Assembly: GCA_902801485.1 (NCBI GenBank)
Contig: CADCIP010000007.1
Location: 27,031 to 91,030 of the forward strand
Reading direction: 5' to 3'
Length of the DNA stretch: 64,000 nt
Origin: an uncultured Bacteroidales bacterium
Lineage (GTDB): Bacteria > Bacteroidota > Bacteroidia > Bacteroidales > Bacteroidaceae
A program made the position numbers and the translations under genes. The first letter of the stretch is position 1. Every line of letters starts with the position of its first letter. Below, one piece after another: positions 1 through 8,669 of the stretch. The notes under the pieces were generated by a model, which saw nothing but the letters and a program-made list of their open reading frames with translations, made no database searches and was not told the origin of the DNA.

Positions 1-470
1 GGAACATTCGTATCATCTCCAACGCCCAAATCGTCCGTTCCCTCTGGACAAACATCAGAATGATACTGACGTGCCACATGATTGGGAACAAAATCTATGA
101 TTACCTTCAATCCTGCCTTGTGTGAACGAGCTACCAGATTCTGGAACTCCTTCATACGTGCCGGCACTTTTTCTGCGAGGTCCGGGTCTACATCGTAATA
201 ATCCTTAATGGCATATGCACTGCCAGCCTTCCCTTTTACCACATCGGGATGATCCGGACTGATACCATAGCTTGTATAATCCGTCTGGGTGGCATGTTCT
301 ATGATGCCGGTGTACCAGATATGAGTAGCACCAAGGCTCCGGATTTCCTCCAGAGCCTTGAGTGTAAAATCGGACATCTTTCCGCAACCGTTCTGTTCCT
401 TTGTTCCATTGGGGACCAAAAGGGTCTCATTGTTACCGAAAAGACGTGTAAGAACCTGATATATGATCAT
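1..470 (-). CDS. GH13 alpha-amylase family protein (N-terminal part, runs off the window)
   Basis: The first 156 codons of a glycoside hydrolase family 13 enzyme can be read; the rest lies beyond base 1. Residues 126-131 are DFVPNH, the conserved region I of GH13 (beta-strand 3 with its metal/active-site Asn-His). The preceding stretch LGATHIWYTGIIEHATQT fits the first TIM-barrel strands. There is no signal peptide, which suggests a cytoplasmic enzyme acting on imported or stored alpha-glucans. The ATG (468-470) overlaps the fabD stop in an ATGA arrangement, so translation is probably coupled to fabD. The catalytic Asp/Glu/Asp triad lies outside the window, so substrate specificity cannot be judged. 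Confidence 0.85.
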   Translation of the reverse strand, partial: MIIYQVLTRLFGNNETLLVPNGTKEQNGCGKMSDFTLKALEEIRSLGATHIWYTGIIEHATQTDYTSYGISPDHPDVVKGKAGSAYAIKDYYDVDPDLAEKVPARMKEFQNLVARSHKAGLKVIIDFVPNHVARQYHSDVCPEGTDDLGVGDDTNV

Positions 471-1366
471 TCTATACCTTTGATAGTAACGTCGGCATTA
501 CCCTTGGCAATCTTACTGATCATACCTTGCAAAGCACGACCAGGACCGCACTCCATAAATTCGGTAGCACCGGCAGCAATCATATTCTGAACCTCCTGAG
601 TCCAACGGACACTTGCTGTGAGTTGAGCAATCAGATTCTGCTTAATCTCTGCTGCATCAGTATGAGCCTTACCGTCAACATTCTGGTAAACAGGACATTT
701 AGGAGTCTGGAACTCTGTCTTCTCGATAGCTGCCTGAAGTTCATCCTTGGCAGGCTGCATGAGGGGGCTGTGGAAAGCGCCACCAACAGGTAAAACCAGA
801 GCACGACGGGCACCGGCCTCTGTCAGCTTCTCGCATGCAGTTTTTACAGCTTCAATATTACCACTTATAACCAACTGACCTGGACAGTTATAGTTGGCAG
901 GAACTACCACGCCATTACCCTGTGCACTAACTTCTGCACAAGTTTTCTCTACTACCTCATCATCCAGACCGATGATTGCAGCCATAGTGCTAGGAGCTGC
1001 CTCACATGCCTTTTGCATAGCTAAGGCACGTGCATGAACCAACTTCAGGGCATCCTCGAACTTCAGGGCACCGGCAGCAGCAAGAGCACTGAACTCACCT
1101 AGGCTGTGACCGCCTACCATATCGGGATTAAACTCATCGCCCATACAAAGGGCATTAATAACACTGTGCAGGAAAACAGCAGGCTGCGTTACCTTGGTCT
1201 GCTTCAGTTCTTCTGCAGTACCTTCAAACATAATATCAGTGATGCGGAAGCCAAGGATTTCATTGGCCTTCTCGAATAGCTGCTTAGCTGTTTCATTGCT
1301 TTCGTACAGGTTCTTACCCATACCGCTGTACTGTGCTCCCTGACCGGGAAATACAAATGCTTTCAT
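467..1366 (-). CDS. fabD: Malonyl-CoA:ACP transacylase FabD
   Basis: Transfers malonyl from CoA to acyl carrier protein, supplying extender units for type II fatty acid synthesis in the cytoplasm. The 299-aa protein has the typical length. It shows FPGQGAQ at residues 6-12, the nucleophile elbow GHSLG at 86-90 (Ser88) and the catalytic His in GGAFHSP (His199). An in-frame ATG lies 75 bases further upstream (1441), but it falls inside the promoter; the ATG at 1366 starts at the family-conserved MKAFVFPGQG and follows an AGGTAG ribosome-binding-like sequence, so I chose it. Its stop overlaps the start of a GH13 gene by 4 bases, an unusual partner for fabD. Catalytic residues are intact. Confidence 0.96.
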   Translation of the reverse strand: MKAFVFPGQGAQYSGMGKNLYESNETAKQLFEKANEILGFRITDIMFEGTAEELKQTKVTQPAVFLHSVINALCMGDEFNPDMVGGHSLGEFSALAAAGALKFEDALKLVHARALAMQKACEAAPSTMAAIIGLDDEVVEKTCAEVSAQGNGVVVPANYNCPGQLVISGNIEAVKTACEKLTEAGARRALVLPVGGAFHSPLMQPAKDELQAAIEKTEFQTPKCPVYQNVDGKAHTDAAEIKQNLIAQLTASVRWTQEVQNMIAAGATEFMECGPGRALQGMISKIAKGNADVTIKGIE

Positions 1367-1410
1367 GTCTTTTTCTACCTTAAATATATATAATGTTCTA
1401 TTTCGGACTG

Positions 1411-1442
1411 CAAAATTACTATTAAGTGAGCGATTTTCCAAA
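1411..1442 (-). promoter_or_regulatory. Bacteroidetes-type promoter of fabD
   Basis: On the minus strand TTTG (1439-1442) is followed after 20 bases by TAATTTTG (1411-1418), matching the Bacteroidetes TTTG / TAnnTTTG consensus. Expected transcription starts about 40 bases upstream of the fabD ATG. Confidence 0.75.
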
Positions 1443-1456
1443 TTTATTTGGGAAAA

Positions 1457-3781
1457 TTAATCACTCAGAGAATATGGCTTGCCCGTCTTTACACCTCTGC
1501 TCTTATTTGGAGACGAAGCCATCTGGAATTCTAGCTTTCCGCCAGCCAGAAGGTCGGAATGCGTAATATAAAGCTTGTCGTATGGTTTGCCGTTCAGCTT
1601 TACATGTTTTACATATCGGTTCTTGTCGCTTACGCCAGAAGCAATAATCTCCAAAGTCTTGCCGTTGGGAAGTGAAACCTTACAATAAGGAATATAAGGA
1701 GCACCCAATACATACTGGTCGGTTCCCGGACAAACTGGATAAAAACCCATTGCACTGAAAATGTACCAAGCAGACATCTGACCGCAGTCGTCGTTGCCAT
1801 GCAAACCGTCGATGTTGTTCACGTACATGCGGTTCATTATTTCGCGTAACCAGTATTGACTCTTCCATGGCTGAGAAGTCCAGGCATACAGGTAAGGAAC
1901 ATGATGACTGGGCTCGTTGCCGTGAACATAACCGCCCAGAAGGCACTCCTCTTCGATATCTTCGTTATCCTCGTAATATTTCTTGTCAAGGGGATGAGCA
2001 AAGAGATTGTCCAGCGCAGCCACAAACTTCTTGTCGCCGCCAAAGCATCCTATCATACCTTTCACATCGTGGGGCACATGAAAGGAGTAGTTGGCACTGT
2101 TACCTTCGATGAAACCCTCGCCGTATGTCTGGAGGGGAGAGAAATCCTTCTTCCAGCTACCATCCTTATATTTGGGGCAAGCTAAGCCAATAGCAGGATT
2201 GAACACATTCCGGTAGTTGAGGGCTCGCTGCCTGTAGGTTTCTGCCATCTCTGCATCCCCGGCATCTAAGGCCGCCTGATAGATGGTCCAGTCGTCGTAG
2301 GCATACTCCAGCGTATTGCTGGCACTTGTACCGCAATGGTCGTAAGGCACATAGCCATACTTCATATAATCGGTAAGGCCTTCCATCCATTTCGATGTGG
2401 AAGTAGCTTTCATAGCTTCCAGCATAGTTTTCTTATCCTTAATTCCGAGTTTCTTGGCAACGTCCGAGAGGACAGAGACTGCATGATAGCCGCTCATGCA
2501 CCAGCCTTCGTTAGCCATCAGATACCAGATGGGCAACAGATGCAGGGCACTCTGCTGCTGAATGGCAATCATACTCTGGGCCATATCGGCTCCCTGCCGG
2601 GGTTTCAGCAGGTTCAGCAAGGGATGCTCTGCGCGGTAGGTGTCCCACAGCGAGAATACCGTGTAGTTTGTAAAGCCGTCGGCCTTATGTATTTCCATAT
2701 CGTTGCCTCGGTACTGGCCGTCAACATCCATATATACCGAAGGGTTAATCATGGTGTGGTACATCGAGGTATAGAACAGCGTCTTCTGGTCTTCTGTACC
2801 CTCAATCTCCACTGTACGAAGTTCTTTCTCCCACTTATCGGCAGTTTCCCGACAAATCTGGTCGAAGGTCTTACCCTTTGTCTCTGCCTCTAAGTTTGCC
2901 AAGGCTCCGCTCATGCTGACGGGAGAAAGTGCCACCTTGACAGTTAGCTTTCGGCTGGCAGGCAACTTGAACTTAAAATAACCCACAATCTCCTTTCCGG
3001 CCATGTCGGGAAAGTTGTGCTGGATGTCCATCTTGCGCCAGAAACCGTTGTATAGCATACGCTGATTGTTGTTATAGCCCCACTCACTGATGGGTTCCGA
3101 CAGTTTGATAGCGAAGTATGTGTAGTTCTGTCGCGCCCATCCGCTAGTGATGCGGTAACCCGTCAGTGTTGTCTCATCCTCCACACGCAGATAAGTCCAT
3201 AGCGTTTTCCCTTCGTAATTATAGATTCCACTTCCTAAATCCAGAATAAACTGGCCCTCAGCTTCGGGGAAGGTATATTGATGAATGCCCACACGCTGGG
3301 TGGCAGTAAGTTGAGCCAGTACATTGTAGTCGTCCAGCTTCACTTCGTAATATCCGGCTGTACACTTCTCTGTATCATGAGAGAAACGTGAGCGGTAGCC
3401 GCCGTCGGGATTTTCGGCAGTTCCGGGATTGGTACGAATCCTACCTGTTGTGGGCATAATCAGTATGTCGCCCAAATCAGAATGTCCGGTACCGCTCAAA
3501 TGGGTATGGCTGAACCCGACAATCGTCTTATCGTGGTGCTGATAGCCGGCACAATACTCGTAAACCTTACCCTGATAACGGCCATTCACGTTATGGGGAA
3601 TAGTATCTGTTTCGGGACTCAGCTGTACAATTCCGAACGGCGAACAGGCACCGGGGAAAGTATGGCCCATGCCATTGGTACCGATAATGGGATTCACGTA
3701 ATCCAAGTGGCTCTTCCCTTGGGAAAGAATATTTGCCGAAAAGGCAAAAAAAGAAACAGCAATGACAGAAAACTTATTCAT
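1457..3781 (-). CDS. GH92 family alpha-mannosidase (secreted)
   Basis: A 774-aa protein with an N-terminal signal peptide (about residues 1-20). Family marks are VNPIIGTNGMGHTFPGA (residues 29-45), GFSHTHLSGTGHSDLGD (89-105), GNEPSHHVPYLY near 625 with the expected general acid Glu, and GNDDCGQMSAWY near 660 carrying the paired Asp residues that act as base. GH92 enzymes are calcium-dependent inverting exo-alpha-mannosidases that trim host or yeast mannose glycans; linkage specificity cannot be read from sequence here. Location is probably periplasmic or outer-membrane associated. It stands apart from any SusC/SusD pair, so it is an isolated enzyme rather than a full utilisation locus. Length is standard for the family. 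Confidence 0.93.
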   Translation of the reverse strand: MNKFSVIAVSFFAFSANILSQGKSHLDYVNPIIGTNGMGHTFPGACSPFGIVQLSPETDTIPHNVNGRYQGKVYEYCAGYQHHDKTIVGFSHTHLSGTGHSDLGDILIMPTTGRIRTNPGTAENPDGGYRSRFSHDTEKCTAGYYEVKLDDYNVLAQLTATQRVGIHQYTFPEAEGQFILDLGSGIYNYEGKTLWTYLRVEDETTLTGYRITSGWARQNYTYFAIKLSEPISEWGYNNNQRMLYNGFWRKMDIQHNFPDMAGKEIVGYFKFKLPASRKLTVKVALSPVSMSGALANLEAETKGKTFDQICRETADKWEKELRTVEIEGTEDQKTLFYTSMYHTMINPSVYMDVDGQYRGNDMEIHKADGFTNYTVFSLWDTYRAEHPLLNLLKPRQGADMAQSMIAIQQQSALHLLPIWYLMANEGWCMSGYHAVSVLSDVAKKLGIKDKKTMLEAMKATSTSKWMEGLTDYMKYGYVPYDHCGTSASNTLEYAYDDWTIYQAALDAGDAEMAETYRQRALNYRNVFNPAIGLACPKYKDGSWKKDFSPLQTYGEGFIEGNSANYSFHVPHDVKGMIGCFGGDKKFVAALDNLFAHPLDKKYYEDNEDIEEECLLGGYVHGNEPSHHVPYLYAWTSQPWKSQYWLREIMNRMYVNNIDGLHGNDDCGQMSAWYIFSAMGFYPVCPGTDQYVLGAPYIPYCKVSLPNGKTLEIIASGVSDKNRYVKHVKLNGKPYDKLYITHSDLLAGGKLEFQMASSPNKSRGVKTGKPYSLSD

Positions 3782-3818
3782 CTTCTCTAATATAATATAA
3801 TGTATAGTTGTTTAAGAC

Positions 3819-3846
3819 AAAAAAGCCCTCCTGCATGGAGGAGAGC
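3819..3846 (-). terminator. Intrinsic terminator after the HU gene
   Basis: Minus strand: an 8-bp stem (GCTCTCCT pairing with AGGAGGGC, one G-T wobble), a 6-base loop, then six T residues. It lies 32 bases past the HU stop codon and before the GH92 start. Confidence 0.85.
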
Positions 3847-3877
3847 ATATTTAGCATAAAGTCCGTAAATCAGACGC

Positions 3878-4159
3878 TTATTTTGCAGCGGCAACAGCCT
3901 CTAGGAACTCCTTACAGGGTTTGAAGTAAGGAATATCATGAGCCTCTATAACAAGGGTTGTATTCTTACTGATGTTACGGGCAGTCTTCTGGGCACGATG
4001 TTTCAGTGTCCATGTTCCCCAGCCGCGAATGTAAACATTCTCCTTCTCAATCAATGCCTCCTTAAGAGTATCCACAACACCCTCAACAGCAGCAAGCACA
4101 GTAACCTGGTCGATGCCAGTTTTCTGTGCAACAATCTTTACTAATTCAATTTTAGTCAT
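3878..4159 (-). CDS. HU-family DNA-binding protein
   Basis: A 93-aa histone-like protein that bends and compacts DNA as a dimer. It starts MTKIELVKIVAQKTG, the usual HU/IHF helix 1. A beta-arm region YIRGWGTWTLKHRAQKTARN (residues 44-63) contains the GxGxF-like turn and the RxxRxxRN-like arm, followed by IPYFKPCKEF. It is monocistronic, with its own promoter (4206-4236) and terminator. Bacteroidales genomes carry several HU paralogues, so which one this is cannot be said. Confidence 0.95.
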   Translation of the reverse strand: MTKIELVKIVAQKTGIDQVTVLAAVEGVVDTLKEALIEKENVYIRGWGTWTLKHRAQKTARNISKNTTLVIEAHDIPYFKPCKEFLEAVAAAK

Positions 4160-4205
4160 ATCTTTATTAAATTTTATTTATTACATCTAATGCGAAAAAC
4201 GACCA

Positions 4206-4236
4206 CAAAGATACACAAAGATTTTGCTTTCCCAAA
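4206..4236 (-). promoter_or_regulatory. Promoter of the HU gene
   Basis: Minus strand TTTG (4233-4236), 19 bases, TATCTTTG (4206-4213): a perfect match to the Bacteroidetes consensus, 47 bases upstream of the ATG. Confidence 0.85.
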
Positions 4237-4430
4237 ATTTCAACTCAATATTTTTATGGAAAATGGTGATTTTCTAACAGTTACAACAGGTTAAGACGTT
4301 GTATGGTCTGAACTCAAAGCGGTTTACCGTTTACAGTCGAATGTCAAAGGTCGAATGTCAAAGGTCTAAAGTGAAGAAGAACAATAGTTGAGCGCAAGTT
4401 ATTTCGAAACAAAGTATCAATGTTACAAAT
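4237..4430. repeat. Intergenic stretch with a 14-bp tandem repeat
   Basis: Between the HU promoter and the sulfotransferase stop there is no gene. It contains two adjacent exact copies of GTCGAATGTCAAAG (4336-4349 and 4350-4363) and a degenerate third (GTCTAAAG). Short tandem repeats of this kind are frequent between Bacteroidales genes; no function is apparent. Confidence 0.6.
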
Positions 4431-5552
4431 TCATAATCGCTCATACCCCCAGGCATCTAAGATGTCGCCCCACGCTTCATTTACCATGCTGATGGTGCGA
4501 GAATCGTAAGCATATTGGTTCTTCTTATGGCCTTTCTTCCGGTTTACGTATGCTTCTATGGCAGGTCGGGCCTCTTCCCAACCGGGAATGTCAAGATCGT
4601 GATAGATGCGTTCTGTTATCTCTAAAGCATTGTTCTCGAAATCCTCGAACTTTACTTCAAACAAATTCCCCTCGGGAATGTACTGTTTCTGCTCCTGATA
4701 AGCATCGTACAACTCCCTATATCCATAAAGGATATTCTGCTCCATCTCTTCCACCGATATACTGTTTAACTCCAACGGTGCAATGGTCTGGGTGAAAAAG
4801 GAGCGGCTGCTCTCAAATACAGTATAGGGGTCGCGGATGAGGTAAATGAACTTGGCGTTAGGGAACATCTCTACCAGCGTCTTAACCTTGCCTGTATGCG
4901 GTGGATTTTTGCTGAGATACTGGGCATCGGGTACACCGCGACGACTGTTCCACATACTTATCTTTACCAGTTTCATGAACTTGTCTTTGAAGTCGGCAAT
5001 CTCATCTGGTGTTGCCTGCTTCATGGTGAGGAAACGGTCGCAATACTCACGCATGCTCTGGGGATAGAACCAGAAATTGTAATAGGATACGGGACACATG
5101 TTCAGCAGGGCGAACTCTTCCTCCTGCGGCAGATCGGTGCTGAGCTCCATATTGTCTGTCGGCCTATGGTTGGGAATAAACAGCTTCATGAGGGGCTTCA
5201 GTAACCACTGCATAGACATCATGTGGTGCGGGAAGACCGTCTGATAGGTGGTGGTAAACCCAAACCTTTGATCCTGAGCAAATATATTATGGACAAAAGT
5301 GGTTCCACTCCGCCAATGCCCCAAAATAAACAACGGGTCGTGCTGAAGGGGCTTATGGGCCAACAGTTTACGGTACTTGCGCTCCTGCAAAGGAACAGAC
5401 AAACTGAGCAAACGGCAGATGCCTTTGGTAAGCATTTTCTTGGTTTGCAAAGCCGGTGCAACATATCGGCCATCGGTAACCAAATGGAAGGTCTTCCAGT
5501 CGGCACCAATCAAAGTGTTAGCAGGTAAGTCTGAAAAATTCAACAGTCCCAT
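4431..5552 (-). CDS. PAPS-dependent sulfotransferase
   Basis: A 373-aa cytosolic-type sulfotransferase that moves sulfate from PAPS to an acceptor hydroxyl. The 5'-phosphosulfate loop is GHWRSGTT (residues 78-85). The 3'-phosphate binding strand/helix is FIYLIRDPYTVFESSRSF (235-252), where Arg240 and Ser249 fit the family ligands. SKNPPHTGKV precedes it, as in the Sulfotransfer_3 group. It is the last gene of an operon that supplies its own cofactor (permease, cysC, cysD, cysN; 21 bases after cysN), so the operon's purpose is probably sulfonation of a specific product rather than cysteine synthesis. A comparable cluster in Bacteroides thetaiotaomicron contains a sulfotransferase acting on sterols; that substrate is a suggestion by analogy only. 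Confidence 0.9.
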   Translation of the reverse strand: MGLLNFSDLPANTLIGADWKTFHLVTDGRYVAPALQTKKMLTKGICRLLSLSVPLQERKYRKLLAHKPLQHDPLFILGHWRSGTTFVHNIFAQDQRFGFTTTYQTVFPHHMMSMQWLLKPLMKLFIPNHRPTDNMELSTDLPQEEEFALLNMCPVSYYNFWFYPQSMREYCDRFLTMKQATPDEIADFKDKFMKLVKISMWNSRRGVPDAQYLSKNPPHTGKVKTLVEMFPNAKFIYLIRDPYTVFESSRSFFTQTIAPLELNSISVEEMEQNILYGYRELYDAYQEQKQYIPEGNLFEVKFEDFENNALEITERIYHDLDIPGWEEARPAIEAYVNRKKGHKKNQYAYDSRTISMVNEAWGDILDAWGYERL

Positions 5553-5573
5553 CTTGCAGTCTTTTCCTATTTT

Positions 5574-7037
5574 CTATTTTATAACTTTTATCTCCAATCC
5601 TTGGCGGCTCAGTTCCTTCACCGCTTTCTCTATTGCCTCATAGTGCTCCTCCCCTATCCCCATTTTGTTGAGGTCGAGCGTAGGAACGTCTGCTTTGTTT
5701 ATGTCGTCCATCTCTAAGGGACGCATAATCATACCCACAGCCGAGGTATTATTGGTGATAGGGTCTATGAGAATGAAGGCACCGGTAGCTTTATTCCGGC
5801 TGTAGGCATCGAAGAAGAGAGTTTTGGCGGTAGTAATGCATACACATCCGATCTCGTTCAGTTTGAAGTCAGTTCCGGGCAGCTGCTCCATCGTATTAAC
5901 ATCTACACGGTAACATATCTCGCTGATAGTGGCACGGGTGGTGTTTGTGTTATGCTTCAGGAAGAACTGTTTGCTGCGGTTCATAGGTTCCTCGTCCATC
6001 CACACCATCATCGTCTGGAAGTAACGGCCGATGTCAGGAAGATTATCAGGACGTACAATCATTTCGCCTCGACTGATATCTATCTCATCCTCGAGCGTTA
6101 TACAGATACTCTGGGGACAGAAGGCGACCTCATCCATTCCTCCCTCGGGGGAGTTAGAGAGGGGTTGCTGGTTGGGTCCGTATAGGCCCTTCACCCTACT
6201 TCTCTTCATGCTGGGAAGAGCCATTACCTCGTCGCCTTTATGAATGACACCGCTTGCCACCTTCCCGCAGAAACCGCGGAAGTCGAGGTTCGGACGCAGG
6301 ACATACTGAACAGGGAAGCGGAAATCCTGCATATTGCGATCTCGGTCTATAGGTACCGTCTCCAGGAACTGAAGCAGCGATATACCTTTGTACCAAGGCG
6401 TACGTTCACTCTTCTCCACCACATTATCGCCCTTGAGAGCCGACAGAGGAATGCACGTTACGTCTTCTATGCCCAACTGGCTGGTCAGCGCCAGGTATTC
6501 ATTCTTTATTCTAACGAAGACATCCTCCGAGAAATTCACAAGGTCCATCTTGTTGACAGCCAAGACAATATGTTTTATTCCAAGTAACGAAACGAGAAAA
6601 GTGTGCCTGCGTGTCTGGGTGATGACACCTGTTCTGGCATCTACCAGAATAATAGCCAGGTTAGCCGTACTGCCACCGGTAATCATATTACGGGTATATT
6701 GCTCGTGCCCCGGTGTGTCAGCAATGATGAACTTACGCTGGTTGGTGGAGAAATAACGGTAAGCTACATCTATTGTTATACCCTCCTCGCGCTCAGCCTT
6801 CAGGCCATCGAGCAACAAGGCATAGTCTATCTGTCCTGCACCGGCATTTCCTACGCGCCTTGAGTCGCGCTCCAAAGCCTGCAGCTGGTCCTCATAGAGT
6901 TTCTTGCTATCGAAAAGTAAACGGCCTATCAATGTTGACTTTCCGTCATCCACTGAACCTGCCGTAAGAAGCCTGAGCAAATCTTTCTTCTCGTCGGCAT
7001 CGAGATAAGCCTTTATATCTAATTTCCTATCTTCCAC
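5574..7037 (-). CDS. cysN: Sulfate adenylyltransferase large (GTPase) subunit CysN
   Basis: With CysD it makes adenosine 5'-phosphosulfate (APS) from sulfate and ATP, driven by GTP hydrolysis. The 487-aa protein has the EF-Tu-like GTPase motifs GSVDDGKST (27-35), ADTPGHEQY (107-115) and NKMD (163-166), followed by two beta-barrel domains. It lacks a C-terminal APS kinase domain; that function is the separate cysC two genes upstream. It sits between cysD (123 bases, filled with a heptamer repeat) and the sulfotransferase (21 bases). All motifs are intact, so it is expected to be active. Confidence 0.96.
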   Translation of the reverse strand: MEDRKLDIKAYLDADEKKDLLRLLTAGSVDDGKSTLIGRLLFDSKKLYEDQLQALERDSRRVGNAGAGQIDYALLLDGLKAEREEGITIDVAYRYFSTNQRKFIIADTPGHEQYTRNMITGGSTANLAIILVDARTGVITQTRRHTFLVSLLGIKHIVLAVNKMDLVNFSEDVFVRIKNEYLALTSQLGIEDVTCIPLSALKGDNVVEKSERTPWYKGISLLQFLETVPIDRDRNMQDFRFPVQYVLRPNLDFRGFCGKVASGVIHKGDEVMALPSMKRSRVKGLYGPNQQPLSNSPEGGMDEVAFCPQSICITLEDEIDISRGEMIVRPDNLPDIGRYFQTMMVWMDEEPMNRSKQFFLKHNTNTTRATISEICYRVDVNTMEQLPGTDFKLNEIGCVCITTAKTLFFDAYSRNKATGAFILIDPITNNTSAVGMIMRPLEMDDINKADVPTLDLNKMGIGEEHYEAIEKAVKELSRQGLEIKVIK

Positions 7038-7126
7038 GTTGATTCAATTTTGACCTACGGTCGAGCCTGCTCACGCTCGGGATAGCTCAAACGAGTTTGG
7101 CTCTCCACTCGCTCAATCGCAGCCTT

Positions 7127-7160
7127 CAATTATCAATTATCAATTCTCAATTTTCAATTA
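7127..7160. repeat. Heptanucleotide tandem repeat (CAATTWT, five units)
   Basis: Five successive 7-base units (CAATTAT, CAATTAT, CAATTCT, CAATTTT, CAATTA) lie directly after the cysD stop codon inside the cysD-cysN gap. The other part of the gap (7038-7126) holds no gene. The same 7-base periodicity occurs inside the GH31 gene near 47.9 kb. Confidence 0.7.
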
Positions 7161-8066
7161 TTAAAAATATCCTTCGCGTTTCTTCTGCTCCATACTGGCT
7201 TCCTGGTCGAAGTCGATTACACGGGTTGTTCTCTCACTCTTGGTGGTAGTCATCATCTCCTCCACTATTTCCTCTATAGTCGTAGCATTCGACTCCACGG
7301 CACCTGTCAGCGGCCAGCAGCCCAAAGTACGGAAACGTACCATACGGTTATGAATCTTAGGCACCAGTTCCTTGGGCAGACGGTCATCGTCGGCCATAAT
7401 CAGGTTACCGTCGATCTCCACGCATGGACGTTCCTTGGCAAAGTAAAGCGGTACAATAGGAATTTTCTCCAGACGAATATACTGCCAGACATCCAACTCC
7501 GTCCAGTTACTCAGGGGAAAGACCCTGATACTTTCGCCCTTGTGAACCCGGCTGTTGTATATGTCCCAAAGTTCCGGACGCTGGTTCTTAGGGTCCCACT
7601 GGTTGAACTGGTCGCGGAAACTGAAGATACGTTCTTTGGCACGACTCTTTTCCTCGTCACGACGAGCTCCGCCAAAAGCGGCATCAAACTTATACTTGTT
7701 CAACGCATCCAGCAGAGCCTTGGTCTTCATCAGGTCAGTATGCACCTTGCTTCCATGTGTAAAGGGTCCCACACCTGCATTGAATGCCTCCATATTGCTT
7801 TCCACGATCAGGTTCCAGTCGTGCTCCTTAGCATAACGGTCTCGAAACTCTATCATCTCGCGGAACTTCCATTTGGAATCGATATGCATCAGGGGGAAAG
7901 GAACTTTGCCAGGTGCAAAGGCTTTTTCGGCCAGGCGCACCATCACACTGGAGTCCTTACCTATACTATACAGCATGACAGGATTCTCGAACTCGGCGGC
8001 CACTTCACGAATGATGTGAATGCTCTCAGCCTCCAGCTCCTGAAGGTGACTCAAGTTATAGTTCAT
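7161..8066 (-). CDS. cysD: Sulfate adenylyltransferase small subunit CysD
   Basis: The 301-aa PP-loop ATP pyrophosphatase that forms APS in complex with CysN. The pyrophosphate loop is [13 protein letters not shown] (residues 33-45). It ends with the usual REGYF tail, and MADDDRLP lies in the C-terminal half. It starts 9 bases after cysC, in the same operon. [22 protein letters not shown] segment, typical of CysD rather than PAPS reductase, settles the assignment. Confidence 0.97.
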   Translation of the reverse strand: MNYNLSHLQELEAESIHIIREVAAEFENPVMLYSIGKDSSVMVRLAEKAFAPGKVPFPLMHIDSKWKFREMIEFRDRYAKEHDWNLIVESNMEAFNAGVGPFTHGSKVHTDLMKTKALLDALNKYKFDAAFGGARRDEEKSRAKERIFSFRDQFNQWDPKNQRPELWDIYNSRVHKGESIRVFPLSNWTELDVWQYIRLEKIPIVPLYFAKERPCVEIDGNLIMADDDRLPKELVPKIHNRMVRFRTLGCWPLTGAVESNATTIEEIVEEMMTTTKSERTTRVIDFDQEASMEQKKREGYF

Positions 8067-8075
8067 ATTTTATAG

Positions 8076-8663
8076 TTATGTGTTCATAATAAGTTCGATC
8101 ACAGCCTCTACTTCCTCTTTCAGCGTCATCTGGCTTGTATCGAGTGTGAGATTTGGATGGGCAGGGGCTTCGAACGGAGCACTGATACCGGTAAAGGCTT
8201 TCACCTCGCCTTTTCTGGCTTTGGCATAAAGTCCTTTTACATCGCGCTGTTCACACACTTCAAGAGGGGTAGAAACAAAAACCTCCCTGAAATCCTCTTC
8301 ACCTATAATCTCTCGTGCCAAACGCCGAATATCGTTGGTAGGACTGACAAAGCATGCCAGCGTAACAACACCCGTCTGAACAAAGAGTTTACCTATCTCG
8401 GCTATTCGGCGGATATTCTCCTTCCTATCCTCTGCAGAGAAGCCCAGATTGCTGTTGATGCCAGCGCGAATGTTATCGCCATCCAGAATCCTGCAAAGTA
8501 TGCCACGTTTGTGCAGTTCACGCTCCACACCCATAGCGATGGTGCTTTTCCCACTTCCGCTCAAGCCCGTGAACCACACCATCAGACCCTGTTGGTGGAG
8601 AAGTTCCTCCTTCTCGGCACGTGTCATCATCTGGTCGTATATCGGATATATATTTTCAGCCAT
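8076..8663 (-). CDS. cysC: Adenylylsulfate (APS) kinase CysC
   Basis: Phosphorylates APS to PAPS. The 195-aa protein carries the P-loop GLSGSGKST (33-41), the DGDNIR motif that binds APS, and the family lid/substrate motifs FVSPTNDIRRLAR and GLYAKARKGE. It lies 6 bases downstream of the permease stop and 9 bases upstream of cysD. No PAPS reductase or sulfite reductase gene is in this operon, so the PAPS made here is available to the sulfotransferase encoded two genes further on. Confidence 0.97.
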   Translation of the reverse strand: MAENIYPIYDQMMTRAEKEELLHQQGLMVWFTGLSGSGKSTIAMGVERELHKRGILCRILDGDNIRAGINSNLGFSAEDRKENIRRIAEIGKLFVQTGVVTLACFVSPTNDIRRLAREIIGEEDFREVFVSTPLEVCEQRDVKGLYAKARKGEVKAFTGISAPFEAPAHPNLTLDTSQMTLKEEVEAVIELIMNT

Positions 8664-8669
8664 AACGGA

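Noticed and set aside
1-470. GH13 gene as part of a starch utilisation (Sus) locus
   Set aside because: No SusC/SusD or outer-membrane partner is visible and the protein lacks a signal peptide; the gene follows fabD.
4336-4363. The 14-bp tandem repeats as regulator binding sites
   Set aside because: They lie at the 3' side of the sulfotransferase and upstream of the HU promoter's -33 box by 100 bases; nothing ties them to regulation, and similar low-complexity text recurs in such genomes.
5952-6863. Several plus-strand frames opposite cysN
   Set aside because: They overlap each other in different frames and cover conserved GTPase codons; none has motifs of its own.
7350-8075. A 241-codon open frame on the plus strand opposite cysD
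   Set aside because: It is the antisense shadow of a clearly conserved cysD; it has no family motif or promoter, and its length is explained by codon bias.
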